Of a stretch of DNA of 64,000 nucleotides, positions 45,441-54,187 are shown piece after piece. The stretch's first letter is position 1; each line of letters opens with the position of its first letter. The notes beneath the pieces are model-generated. The model was not told the DNA's origin. It saw only the letters and a program-made list of their open reading frames with translations, and ran no database searches. A program made the translations under genes and the position numbers. This stretch comes from Verrucomicrobiota bacterium (GTDB lineage: Bacteria > Verrucomicrobiota > Lentisphaeria > JABSQK01 > JAJFLO01), in contig JAJFLQ010000065.1 of assembly GCA_021772615.1 (NCBI GenBank), positions 1 to 64,000 on the forward strand, given 5' to 3'.

Positions 45441-46802
45441 ATGAGTCCACTACAGATATCGCCGTATACCGTGCTGCCTGCCCTTTGTTGTTGGCTCTGC
45501 GTTGCCTTACCACACTGCCACGCTACGAGTTGGCCCTCATTTCGTGGGCATGGCGCGGTCGGCCGCGCACCGTCCGCCCGTCTACCCACGACCTGGGATG
45601 TGGAAAGCAAGGTAAACATTCTATGGTGCACGCCGATACCGGGCCTGGCACATTCCAGCCCGATTGTGTGGCGGGACGTTGTCATCGTAACCACCGCGGT
45701 GAGCCGGGAACCGGCACCCGAGTTGAAGGTCGGTTTGTATGGCGACATTGCGTCTGTTTCGTCCGAGCCGGAACATCAGTGGCAGGTCCACAGTCTCGAC
45801 CGGGATACCGGACGAATGTTGTGGTCCACCACGGTCGCCGCAGGGGTGCCGCACATGCGGCGGCATCCGAAATCGACGCATGCGAACGCCACACCCGCGA
45901 CGGACGGCAATCACATCGTGGCATTTTTCGGGGCAGAAGGGTTGTGGTGCCTTGATTTTTCCGGCAATATCCTTTGGCGTACAAACCCCGGACCGCTCGA
46001 CTCGGGGTACTTCCGTCGACCGTCGGCGCAGTGGGGATTCGGCAGCTCTCCGGTGATTCACAAGGGCAGGGTCATCGTGCAATGCGATGTGCAGGGGGAA
46101 TCGTTTATTGCGGTCTACAATATCGACAACGGCAGCGAAATCCTGCGTATCCCACGCGACGAAGTGCCGACGTGGAGCACGCCCGTTATCCACACCGTTG
46201 GTGATCGCGATCAGATCATCGTAAACGGTTTCAGGCATATCGGGGCGTACGATCTCATCACCGGCAAGCCGGTGTGGCGGCTGCGCGGCGGCGGCGACAT
46301 ACCCGTGCCCACACCGGTTATCTCCGCAGGTATTGTCATTGTCACCAATGCGCACGGCAAGTCGAGTCCGATTTGTGCAATTCGCGCTGACGCCGCCGGC
46401 GAGATCAAATTGGGCGCCGGCGACGATGATCTCCTGTGGCATCACCGCACTGGTGGGGCATACATGCAGACGCCTCTGGTCGTCGATGGGTTGTTATATG
46501 TATGCCAGGACCACGGTGTGCTGACGTGCTACCAGGCGGATACCGGCGATATCGTCTATCGCGTGCGTCTCAGCGACGAACCCACCGGCTTTACCGCATC
46601 GGCAGTCTGTGCCGGCGACTTACTATACTACGCCAGCGAGGTCGGCGATGTGTATGTGGTCATGGCCGGCCGCGATTACCGGCTCGTTGCCCGCAACAGC
46701 ATGAACGACACCTGTATGGCAACGCCGGCGATCGCCGGAGATACGCTGTATGTACGCACGCAACATCACCTTTTCGCAATCGGAGACAGCCCGGATGAAT
46801 AA
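45441..46802 (+). CDS. secreted PQQ-like beta-propeller protein
   Basis: ATG 45441 gives 453 residues with a signal peptide (PYTVLPALCCWLCVALPHCHA). The body is a series of PQQ/BamB-like blades: SWPSFRGHG near the start, HSSPIVWRDVVIVTTAVS, DRDTGRMLWSTTV, CLDFSGNILWRTNPG and ITGKPVWRLRGGGDIPVP. Such proteins are common in planctomycete-like genomes as periplasmic scaffolds; no cofactor-binding catalytic site is evident. The next gene begins inside its end (8-bp overlap). Confidence 0.82.
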   Translation: MSPLQISPYTVLPALCCWLCVALPHCHATSWPSFRGHGAVGRAPSARLPTTWDVESKVNILWCTPIPGLAHSSPIVWRDVVIVTTAVSREPAPELKVGLYGDIASVSSEPEHQWQVHSLDRDTGRMLWSTTVAAGVPHMRRHPKSTHANATPATDGNHIVAFFGAEGLWCLDFSGNILWRTNPGPLDSGYFRRPSAQWGFGSSPVIHKGRVIVQCDVQGESFIAVYNIDNGSEILRIPRDEVPTWSTPVIHTVGDRDQIIVNGFRHIGAYDLITGKPVWRLRGGGDIPVPTPVISAGIVIVTNAHGKSSPICAIRADAAGEIKLGAGDDDLLWHHRTGGAYMQTPLVVDGLLYVCQDHGVLTCYQADTGDIVYRVRLSDEPTGFTASAVCAGDLLYYASEVGDVYVVMAGRDYRLVARNSMNDTCMATPAIAGDTLYVRTQHHLFAIGDSPDE

Positions 46803-47403
46803 TAGGTCCTGCATTGGCGATCCCGCGCTATTCAATGAGGCAATCACGCGATTCGATGCCTCCAACGCCGCCGACCCGGATGTGATCGAGGTAGACGGCG
46901 TCGCGTATCCGGCCGAGCTGGTGTACGGCCGGCGCATGACCGATCGGCTCTTGCGGTTTGCTCCCGGGGCGTCCGAGGCGCTGCAGCTTGCTGCGCGCAG
47001 TCAGCATATTCGCCGGTGGGAAATTCCGCGTTCGGACTTTGCCGACGGGCGAGTCGGCTATCACAGGTGGCGGAACGCTTTGGCCAAATTTCATGCCGAT
47101 GTCGCCGGCCGTATCCTGCATGATGTCGGATACGATCAAGCAACGATCGAACGCGTGCAGTTTCTGCTGCAAAAGAAAAAATTGAAACTTGATGCCGAAT
47201 CGCAGTGTCTTGAGGATGTGGCATGTCTGGTGTTTATCGAGTTTTACTTCGAAGGCTTTTCCGCCCAACATGATGATGAAAAGCTGATCGGTATTATAAG
47301 GAGGACGATAAAGAAGATGTCCGTCGCGGCTGTCGACGAGGCTACGCGCATTGATGTACCGGAGCGGCTGAAGCGCATCATCGGGTGTGCAGCCGGGGGG
47401 TAG
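46795..47403 (+). CDS. DUF4202 family protein
   Basis: The 202-residue protein with ATG 46795 matches DUF4202: PAELVYGRRMTDRLLRFAPG, SQHIRRWEIPRSDF, GYHRWRNAL, then LEDVACLVFIEFYFEGF. Conserved His and Asp/Glu residues suggest an HD-like metal site, but the family has no established function. It is coupled by an 8-bp overlap to the PQQ-repeat gene, though the two look functionally unrelated. Confidence 0.85.
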   Translation: MNNRSCIGDPALFNEAITRFDASNAADPDVIEVDGVAYPAELVYGRRMTDRLLRFAPGASEALQLAARSQHIRRWEIPRSDFADGRVGYHRWRNALAKFHADVAGRILHDVGYDQATIERVQFLLQKKKLKLDAESQCLEDVACLVFIEFYFEGFSAQHDDEKLIGIIRRTIKKMSVAAVDEATRIDVPERLKRIIGCAAGG

Positions 47404-47703
47404 CGGGCAAACGTGCTGTTGGGGCGATAGCGTTCGATATCAGAACGCCTGAATTTGCAACCAGCAGCGGCTTCCGGCCGGGCGCGAAAGCCACATTGAA
47501 GTGTGAACACCCACAGAACGCTCAAGCGGCGACGCGGAATGCGTGATCTAAACGGCGTTCGGATTCAATGCCGTGCTGCCATCATGCCCTTGCATCGAGC
47601 CGGCATTGCAGGTATGGTGCAATGTCGGCGCTAGCAGCCTGTAGGATGATACGTTCGGCCGCCGCCTGAACCATTTTAACAATAACAACCACAGGATTCG
47701 ATC
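47404..47703. repeat. intergenic with family 2 remnant and a hairpin
   Basis: GCGAAAGCCACATTGAAGTG (47484-47503) followed by TGAAC is a half of the family 2 palindrome. A 12-bp hairpin with one mismatch, GCCGGCATTGCA (47599-47610) and TGCAATGTCGGC (47618-47629), lies 75 bp before the DUF4126 gene; no T run follows, so it is not a terminator. No gene is seen. Confidence 0.6.
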
Positions 47704-48300
47704 ATGGAAACGCTATTAGGCATCACCCTTGGTATCGGCCTCAGCGCGGCGTGCGGATTTCGCATATTTGTCCCGTTTCTGTTCATGAGTATCGCTGCGC
47801 AAAGTGGTCACCTGTCCTTGGCGCAGGAGTTTCAGTGGATAGGGTCGGAATATGCGATGATCACGTTTGCCACTGCAACGTTCCTCGAAGTAACGGCGTA
47901 TTATGTGCCGTGGCTCGACAATCTCCTTGACTCCGTCGCGACACCGGCAGCAATTGTGGCGGGTACCGTTGCCACTGCCTCTGTTGTCGGCGATGTGTCG
48001 CCGTTTGTGAAGTGGACACTGGCCGTTATTGGCGGCGGCGGCGCGGCCGCGGTGGTGCAAGGGGGGACGGTGCTTGTGCGCGGTACGTCGTCGACGCTCA
48101 CTGGCGGGACCGGAAACTTCGTTGTGTCCACGGGCGAACTTGCAGGGTCTGCGCTTACCAGTATCGTTGCGGTACTCATGCCGGTCGTCGGCCTTATGGC
48201 TGTGGGCGTCGCCTGTGTCGTCGTTGTACCGCGTTTGATGGATCGCGACTCACCTCCGGATTTTTCAGAAGATACGCCCGGCAGGCCGGTTGAAGTTTGA
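47704..48300 (+). CDS. DUF4126 membrane protein
   Basis: The 198-residue, Gly/Ala-rich integral membrane protein opens METLLGITLGIGLSAACGFR, then IFVPFLFMSIAA and EVTAYYVPWLDNLLDSVATP, the DUF4126 hallmark; five to six helices are predicted. Function is unknown. It precedes the EEP lipoprotein gene by 46 bp in the same direction. Confidence 0.85.
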   Translation: METLLGITLGIGLSAACGFRIFVPFLFMSIAAQSGHLSLAQEFQWIGSEYAMITFATATFLEVTAYYVPWLDNLLDSVATPAAIVAGTVATASVVGDVSPFVKWTLAVIGGGGAAAVVQGGTVLVRGTSSTLTGGTGNFVVSTGELAGSALTSIVAVLMPVVGLMAVGVACVVVVPRLMDRDSPPDFSEDTPGRPVEV

Positions 48301-48346
48301 TCGAATCGTAGTAGATTCGCCCTCAACCTTACCGTCTGGAGAAAGT

Positions 48347-49138
48347 ATGATCCGCACGCGCTGGATATGGCCCCTGATCTGTGTCGTGATATTGAGCGGT
48401 TGCCGTACCTTGAGGCAACCAGACTTTGATCCGCGTGGACCCGATCTCAAGGTATTGTCCTACAACGTCAACTGGGCTTATACGCATCCGCTCACGATTC
48501 TTGACTTCATCGAGCAAAGCGATGCCGACGTTGTGTGTCTCCAGGAAACCGACAAGTACTGGAAACAGGCTATTGTGGACCAGTTCCGCGACCGCTATCC
48601 CAGTCGTATATTCGAAGGCTGGAGCGGTGTCGGCGGTATCGCCATTCTGTCGCGCTACGAAATCCGAAATGTGCGTGTGCTGCCGCCGGGGCCCGGCTGG
48701 TTTCCAGCGCTCCTCGTTGATGTCGCCACGCCGATCGCTACCACCCAGGTGCTGAACGTACACCTGCGTCCGCCGCGAAACCGGTTGGGCGCCGAGACGC
48801 TGCCTGCGGCCTATTCCGAATCCGATCTGCGCCTGTCGGCGATCAAACGGTTTATGTCACAGACAGATCCTTTTCGACCGCTGATCGTGGCCGGCGATTT
48901 CAACGAGAACGATGACAATCTGGTCAGCTTCTGGCTCGAGAATAACGGATACCTGGATTCTCTGTCACTGTACGACAACGATCCCCGGCCCTGGCGCTGG
49001 ACAAATTTCGGCGCTGCCGTCGAGCATCGATATGAACACATGTTTCTGTCCCGGCATTTCACTTGCACCGGTTCCCGTACGTTGCGGTTACGCGCCAGTG
49101 AACACCTGCCGATCGAAGCTGTTGTCACCATGAAATGA
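48347..49138 (+). CDS. EEP-family (endonuclease/exonuclease/phosphatase) lipoprotein
   Basis: ATG 48347 with GGAG upstream gives 263 residues. A lipoprotein signal ends LICVVILSGC (lipobox LSGC). The EEP fold follows: LKVLSYNVNWA, VCLQETD (metal Glu), LNVHLRPP, VAGDFNENDD (Asp, Asn) and the final SEHLPIEAVV (His). This family includes phosphodiesterases and sphingomyelinase-like enzymes. Substrate is unknown; a lipid or nucleotide phosphodiester is possible. It overlaps the next gene by ATGA. Confidence 0.85.
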   Translation: MIRTRWIWPLICVVILSGCRTLRQPDFDPRGPDLKVLSYNVNWAYTHPLTILDFIEQSDADVVCLQETDKYWKQAIVDQFRDRYPSRIFEGWSGVGGIAILSRYEIRNVRVLPPGPGWFPALLVDVATPIATTQVLNVHLRPPRNRLGAETLPAAYSESDLRLSAIKRFMSQTDPFRPLIVAGDFNENDDNLVSFWLENNGYLDSLSLYDNDPRPWRWTNFGAAVEHRYEHMFLSRHFTCTGSRTLRLRASEHLPIEAVVTMK

Positions 49139-49929
49139 ACGCAGACCGCGCCATCAATCAGTTTCTGGACCAGACAGAGGCGGATCATGGCACTGTTGTG
49201 TTGTTTGCATGTGAAATCGGGGCGCGCGGCAGTGGTCTGGCATCGGCCGACAGCGATCGCCACGTCGGCTTCATATATCTTCACAGACCGGACTGGTATC
49301 TCTCGCTGGATCCGAAGCCCGATGTCTTCGACAGGACGTTTAACGGCGACTTTACCGCGTTCGGATGGGATCTGAGAAAGGCGCTGCTGCTGTTCCGGCG
49401 GTCGTATCCCGTGCTGCTCGAATGGCTCCGATCGCCGATCGTCTACCGTGACGCCGCCGCGCCGGTCTGTCGCATGCAGGAATGGCTCCCGCGATACCGA
49501 AACAGCCGTACGTGTTTCTACCACTACCTCCATATGGCGCAGGCGAATTATTGGCAGTACCTGCGCGCCGACGAGATCCTGGTGCGTAAGTATCTCAACG
49601 TAACCCGATCCCTGTTGCTGTGCCGCTGGATTGAAGAGCGATCCGATCTACCGCCTATGGATTTTGCGGAATTACTCGGTGAGTGTTCGCTCGATACGGC
49701 GCTCAGCGACGTGCTTGAAAAGCTGCTTGGCCAACGAGAGAACGGACTGGACCGGGATTGGCATCCGTCAATCGAAATCCTGAACGCCTTCATCCAAAAG
49801 GAATTAAAACAGCTGCTTCGCAAGAAGCGGGAGCCGTTTCCGCCTTACCCGGAGGCGACGGAGCTGGATACATTATTCCGTCGCGCGCTGGACGAGACGT
49901 GGGCGGAGAATGTCGGGACCGCACCGTGA
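49135..49929 (+). CDS. nucleotidyltransferase-like protein (PF10127/YcgL type) with altered active site
   Basis: The 264-residue protein aligns with predicted nucleotidyltransferases such as RlaP/YcgL: the usual E-x-GSRAWG-x-x-S-x-x-SDYDVR-x-IY segment reads EIGARGSGLASADSDRHVGF followed by IY, and DWYLSL and FDLRKA-like FGWDLRKAL follow. The second Asp of the metal-binding Asp-x-Asp pair is His, and GSR is GAR. This suggests a lost or changed catalytic activity. It is coupled by 4-bp overlaps on both sides (EEP lipoprotein and DUF1223). Confidence 0.7.
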   Translation: MNADRAINQFLDQTEADHGTVVLFACEIGARGSGLASADSDRHVGFIYLHRPDWYLSLDPKPDVFDRTFNGDFTAFGWDLRKALLLFRRSYPVLLEWLRSPIVYRDAAAPVCRMQEWLPRYRNSRTCFYHYLHMAQANYWQYLRADEILVRKYLNVTRSLLLCRWIEERSDLPPMDFAELLGECSLDTALSDVLEKLLGQRENGLDRDWHPSIEILNAFIQKELKQLLRKKREPFPPYPEATELDTLFRRALDETWAENVGTAP

Positions 49930-50744
49930 TGGCCGTGTCGACGACTAGCGCATTACCGCCACGACGAGCCGTTGCATGGCCTGCTGTCGCGGCCGTCGCG
50001 ACAACCCTGGTATGTGTGTTGTGCGGCACCTGGCTTGATGCTGCGGAGTCATTGGTGTTTTCGAGCAATAACACGCGGGCCGATGTTCTGGAACTGTATA
50101 CATCCGAAGGCTGCAGCAGCTGCCCGCCGGCCGAGCACTGGTTCGGTGCACTGCGCGACTCCCCACGCTTATGGAAGGATCTCATACCGGCTGTTTTCCA
50201 TGTGGCGTATTGGGATTATCTCGGTTGGAAGGATCGTTTTGCCACCGACGCGTTCACCGCGCGACAGCGCAGTATCGCATCCTCGTGGCGTAGCGGGCGG
50301 GTGTACACGCCCGGCTTCGTCCTGAACGGAGCGGAATGGCGGGGCTGGTTCGAAAAGCAGTCGATCCCGCACTCCGGCAACGTCGACGCCGGCGTTCTCA
50401 CCGTTACGATCTATCCGGAAAAATCCGGGATTACATACGCGCCGACCCAGTCCGGCCTCAAGAATCTCCGTGTCCACCTCGCGCAGTTGGCATTCGACGT
50501 GTCGAGCCACATACGTGCCGGTGAGAACCGCGGCCGACAATTGACGCATGACTTTGTTGTTACGGCATTCACGACTGTACCGCTGACGCCTTCAGGAGAG
50601 TCTTTCCGGGCAGAGGCGGGTAAACACGCCATCGACACCATGCCGCCGAACCGCAGCGCGGTTGCAGCGTGGGTTACCGAAGTAGATAGGTTTGTTCCCC
50701 TCCAGGCCGTCGGGGGATGGCTGGAATTCGAAAAGAGGAAATAG
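49929..50744 (+). CDS. DUF1223 secreted thioredoxin-like protein
   Basis: The 271-residue protein starts at ATG 49929, which overlaps the upstream stop (TGATG). It has a signal peptide (VAAVATTLVCVLCGTWLDAA), then VLELYTSEGCSSCPPAEHW, the CxxC thioredoxin-like motif that defines DUF1223, then HVAYWDYLGWKDRFA and YTPGFVLNG. It is probably a periplasmic redox or thiol protein; exact role unknown. It precedes the phosphorylase by 4 bp. Confidence 0.88.
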   Translation: MAVSTTSALPPRRAVAWPAVAAVATTLVCVLCGTWLDAAESLVFSSNNTRADVLELYTSEGCSSCPPAEHWFGALRDSPRLWKDLIPAVFHVAYWDYLGWKDRFATDAFTARQRSIASSWRSGRVYTPGFVLNGAEWRGWFEKQSIPHSGNVDAGVLTVTIYPEKSGITYAPTQSGLKNLRVHLAQLAFDVSSHIRAGENRGRQLTHDFVVTAFTTVPLTPSGESFRAEAGKHAIDTMPPNRSAVAAWVTEVDRFVPLQAVGGWLEFEKRK

Positions 50745-50748
50745 GGTT

Positions 50749-51456
50749 ATGATTGGAATACTGGGCGGGACCAGCTTGATGGAATCATCGCTTTTCAGCG
50801 ATTGTACCGAGACTACGATTACGACTTTGTACGGCGATGCCGTGGCGTTTGTCGGTGACGGATTTGCGTTTATCCAGCGGCACGGCCGGCCGGCCGATAC
50901 CCCGCCGCATCGCATCAACCACCACGCCAATATCGCTGCGTTTCGGGATCATGGTGCGACCGCGATCGTCGCCGTCAATTCAACCGGGTCGCTCAAACAG
51001 GCGATACCGCCCGGCAGCCTGGTGGTCCCGGATGACTACTTTAATCTCGTTGATCCACCGACGTTTTTCGACGAAAAAATGACATTCACCGTCCCGAGTT
51101 TGGATGCGTCTGTCCGGCGCCGGATTATTGATACCATTGCTGACCTCGGGTTCGATTGCGTCTCCGGCGGCGTATATTTCCAGGTACAGGGGCCGATTCT
51201 CGAAACACCGGCGGAGATTCGGTTCGCGAGCGGTATAGGCGATGTCATCGGCATGACCATGGCGCGTGAGGCGATTCTGGCATGCGAACTCGGTCTGGCA
51301 TACGCATCGGTCTGCATGGTCGACAATTACGCCAACGGCATCGCCGAGAAACCGTTGACCCTGGACGACATCGACGTGCATCGCAGTCGCAACCTCGGCC
51401 GGCTCGAAGCAATCATTAAACGTCTCATTACCGACGGATCTGTGACGGATGCGTAG
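50749..51456 (+). CDS. MTAP/PNP-type nucleoside phosphorylase
   Basis: The 235-residue protein with ATG 50749 opens MIGILGGTSLMESSLF (phosphate loop), then IQRHGRPADTPPHRINHHAN, a signature of methylthioadenosine/purine phosphorylases, and VNSTGSLKQAIPPGSLVVPD. TPAEIRFASG and GMTMAREAILACELGLAYAS shape the nucleoside pocket. It cleaves MTA or purine nucleosides with phosphate. An MTA/SAH deaminase gene follows after 334 bp, so both act in methylthio-nucleoside salvage. Confidence 0.87.
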   Translation: MIGILGGTSLMESSLFSDCTETTITTLYGDAVAFVGDGFAFIQRHGRPADTPPHRINHHANIAAFRDHGATAIVAVNSTGSLKQAIPPGSLVVPDDYFNLVDPPTFFDEKMTFTVPSLDASVRRRIIDTIADLGFDCVSGGVYFQVQGPILETPAEIRFASGIGDVIGMTMAREAILACELGLAYASVCMVDNYANGIAEKPLTLDDIDVHRSRNLGRLEAIIKRLITDGSVTDA

Positions 51457-51533
51457 GGTTGTTCAGCAGCACTACCGTAATCGCAATTTTCACGAGGTCA
51501 TCTGATGTACGACAGCGTCATCGATTGCCCATA

Positions 51534-51655
51534 TTTTTTGGAGGGACGCAGTCCTCTGCGTCCGCCTTCGCGATCCTGGAGGGACGCAGTCCTCTGCGTC
51601 CGCCTTCGTGCGGTACACAAAACGGCGGTCGCTGAGGACATCGACCCTCCAGAAG
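51534..51655. repeat. dispersed copy of the RAYT-associated REP-like unit
   Basis: GGAGGGACGCAGTCCTCTGC occurs at 51540-51559 and again from about 51579, followed by the right arm GAGGACATCGACCCTCCAGA. This is the same element as in the arrays at 1-1400, with a doubled left arm. It lies in the gap between the phosphorylase and deaminase genes. The remaining bases of the gap (51457-51790) show no gene. Confidence 0.85.
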
Positions 51656-51790
51656 AAGAACAACAACATCGGACTATCGTTGACACCGGGCTTTTACCTG
51701 AGTCGTACCCGGCGACGACGTAACAACACACAACATATACAGCAACACGTCCCGCTCCTGCGGCGACACGGACATGCAAGGACACTCCCT

Positions 51791-53044
51791 ATGGATCTGC
51801 TCATTCAAAACTGTATGCTCGACGGCGTGCGCAACTCTATCGGCATCACCGGAAATCGTATCACAACCATCTCGCCCGACCTGAAACCCGTTGCCGCCGA
51901 CGTAATCGATGCCTCCGGCAAGGCCGTTATTCCGGGCCTCCTCAACGGCCACACGCATGCCGCGATGACCTTGTTTCGCGGCTACGGCGACGACATGGCG
52001 TTGCACGACTGGCTGAACAACAAGATCTGGCCGATCGAGGCGAAAATTACCGAAGACGATGTCTACTGGGGCACGAAGCTGGCCTGCCTCGAAATGATCA
52101 AATCAGGCACGACGTTCTTCAACGACATGTATTGGCAATGGGACGGCGTCGCCCGTGCGGTCGACGAGATGGGATTGCGCGCGTCGCTGGCGGGTGTAAT
52201 TATCGACCTCTTCGATCCGGTAAAGGCCAAGGAGCAGATGACCCAGAATGCCTTTCTCTTCGACCGCTCGAAGTCGTACTCGGACAGAATTCATTTCTGC
52301 CTCGGTCCGCACGCGATTTATACCGTGAGCGCCGAGAGTCTGCGATGGGTAAAGGACTTTGCCGACGCCAACGATCTTCTTATCCACACCCACCTGTCTG
52401 AGAGCGAGAAAGAAGTCCGGGACTGTCTCGACCAGCACGGTATGCGTCCGGTCGACTATCTCGAGTCTATCGGATTTCTCGGGCCGAAGCTCAGCATCGC
52501 CCATGCGATCTGGCTCGACGACGCCGAGATCGCCAAACTCAAGGAACACGGCGTCGGTGTGCTTACCAACCCCTGCGCCAATATGAAGTTGGCGACCGGA
52601 CGATTCCCCTACAGCCGCGTCCGTGCAGGCGGCGTCAGGATCGGTATCGGTACCGATGGCCCCGGGTCGAACAACAATCTCGACATGTTCGAAGACATGA
52701 AGTTTCTGGCCCTCGCCGAAAAGGTCAATACCGGCGATCCCACGGCCGCGCCGGCACAAGAGGTATTCGACTGTGCCACGACCAACACGGCTGAGATCTT
52801 CAACATCGATGCCGGGCGCATCGATGTCGGCGCGTTGGCCGATATCGTTTTGATCGACCTGCAGCAGGTCGTCTTCTCACCCGGTCACAACCTCGTTTCG
52901 GATTTGGTGTATGCAGCCAACGGCTCCGTGGTCGACACCGTGATTTGCGACGGCAAGGTGTTGATGCAGGATCGCGTCGTCGACGGCGAAGACGAGATCA
53001 TCGCCCGTGGGCGCGAGGTCGCCCAGGACCTGATGAGCCGATAG
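51791..53044 (+). CDS. amidohydrolase, 5'-methylthioadenosine/S-adenosylhomocysteine deaminase type
   Basis: The 417-residue protein starts at ATG 51791; the longer frame from 51608 crosses a repeat. Metal ligands: PGLLNGHTHAAMTLFRGYG (H-x-H), HTHLSESEKE, IAHAIWLDD (His) and IGIGTDGPGSNNNLDMF (catalytic Asp). DDMALHDWLNNKIWP is typical of MTA/SAH deaminases (MtaD). It converts MTA or SAH to the inosyl compound. Its neighbour is an MTAP-type phosphorylase. Confidence 0.9.
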   Translation: MDLLIQNCMLDGVRNSIGITGNRITTISPDLKPVAADVIDASGKAVIPGLLNGHTHAAMTLFRGYGDDMALHDWLNNKIWPIEAKITEDDVYWGTKLACLEMIKSGTTFFNDMYWQWDGVARAVDEMGLRASLAGVIIDLFDPVKAKEQMTQNAFLFDRSKSYSDRIHFCLGPHAIYTVSAESLRWVKDFADANDLLIHTHLSESEKEVRDCLDQHGMRPVDYLESIGFLGPKLSIAHAIWLDDAEIAKLKEHGVGVLTNPCANMKLATGRFPYSRVRAGGVRIGIGTDGPGSNNNLDMFEDMKFLALAEKVNTGDPTAAPAQEVFDCATTNTAEIFNIDAGRIDVGALADIVLIDLQQVVFSPGHNLVSDLVYAANGSVVDTVICDGKVLMQDRVVDGEDEIIARGREVAQDLMSR

Positions 53045-54187
53045 GTTCACCGCTGAATGTGTCGACGTCGCGAATGGACGGGGAACCGCGAATCCGCAAA
53101 TTGACAGGGAACCGCGAATGGACGCGAATAAACGCTAATAAATGCTAATGGTAAAGAAGCGGAATTGTGGCGCAGCGAACGACGTCGAGCCGGATTCCCC
53201 TCTGTGCAATTTCTCATCCAATGCGCGATCTGATCTGAGTACCGCCTTTAGGCGGAAGCTTTTCCTGAGCTTCAGCTCTGGAAGCTCGGCGTCCAGGCTG
53301 AGGCTTGAATGTAGCTTTCGCTCCAACCTTTAGGCGGTAGGCAGACCGTAACTCGGTGAGCAATTTTCTAAAGACATCGCCTGCCACTTTTTTGCTATAC
53401 TGTCCGCCGGCGATTCGCTTGCAGCTACACGTCAAGAGTCTGTACGCCAAACGTTGGTGGAAGCGGCAGCGTGTAGCCACGTCTCTGTGAGACGTGCCGT
53501 TCTGACGTTTCTTCGCATTGCGGGCACGGCTCACAGAGCCGTGGCTACATCCGTAACGAAATGGATCTCGCGCAGAGACGCAAAGCCGTAAAGAAAGGCA
53601 TAATCCCCCCAGCAAACAATAACCAGAGTTCGACAGTGCTGTAAAGTCGAACGCCCATTTTATCAACACGCCGTATACAACCCTGCTAAACGGTGCAAGA
53701 ATGATGACATTCAACGTTACAAGACGTTTGAGCCTACGTTATCGAGCTCTGAGCATGATTCTCGGTTTTTTGAAACTTGCAACCTGATTAATACAAATAT
53801 GATATCGATGTCGAAATCGATAATTCCCATCGTTTTCGATGGCCCTTCAGTCGGCGTAAATTTCCAGACAATAGAGACAAAAAACTATGTAACATATTCT
53901 TATAAAGCTTCTTGGTAAACAATATCGTCGGGTGGCGGGGATTGTGCTGGCAGGTTCGGGAAATAAAAGTACAGCTACATTGTAACGGCGTGAATGCAGT
54001 ATGCAAAGCGGTCGCATGTGTTGGAGGTTTCGACACCAGGCCGCTTATTTTTTCGCGACGTCTAAGACGGCACGCTCGTTTCGGTATACGTCAGTGCGTC
54101 CCCGTATTCCTACGAGGCCTATGATCGAGAAGCGAGTCGTTGTAGTCTCCGGCCATCCAACCCGAACCTGCGAAAGGAGAACACCCC
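53045..54187. repeat. intergenic nest of several repeat families
   Basis: This 1.14-kb gene-free stretch contains: two copies of GGGAACCGCGAAT (about 53081 and 53109) with GGACGCGAATAAACGCTAAT (53120-53139), a dispersed element also seen near 58480; TTTAGGCGG at 53247 and 53328; a long inverted repeat with arms 53473-53498 and 53523-53548; and CGCAGAGACGCAAAGCC (53573-53589), a common bacterial intergenic motif. From 53760 to 54100 the sequence is AT-rich without repeats and should hold the promoter of the cytochrome gene. Confidence 0.75.
53473..53548. repeat. long inverted repeat
   Basis: Left arm GTAGCCACGTCTCTGTGAGA (53473-53492, continuing CGTGCC) pairs with the right arm ending GAGCCGTGGCTAC (53523-53548). 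The 26-bp arms differ at two positions and the loop is 24 bp. It resembles a mobile palindromic unit; no transposase is adjacent. Confidence 0.85.

Noticed and set aside
47599..47629. Hairpin after the DUF4202 gene as a terminator
   Set aside because: The stem is good but no T run follows and it lies almost 200 bp after the stop codon.
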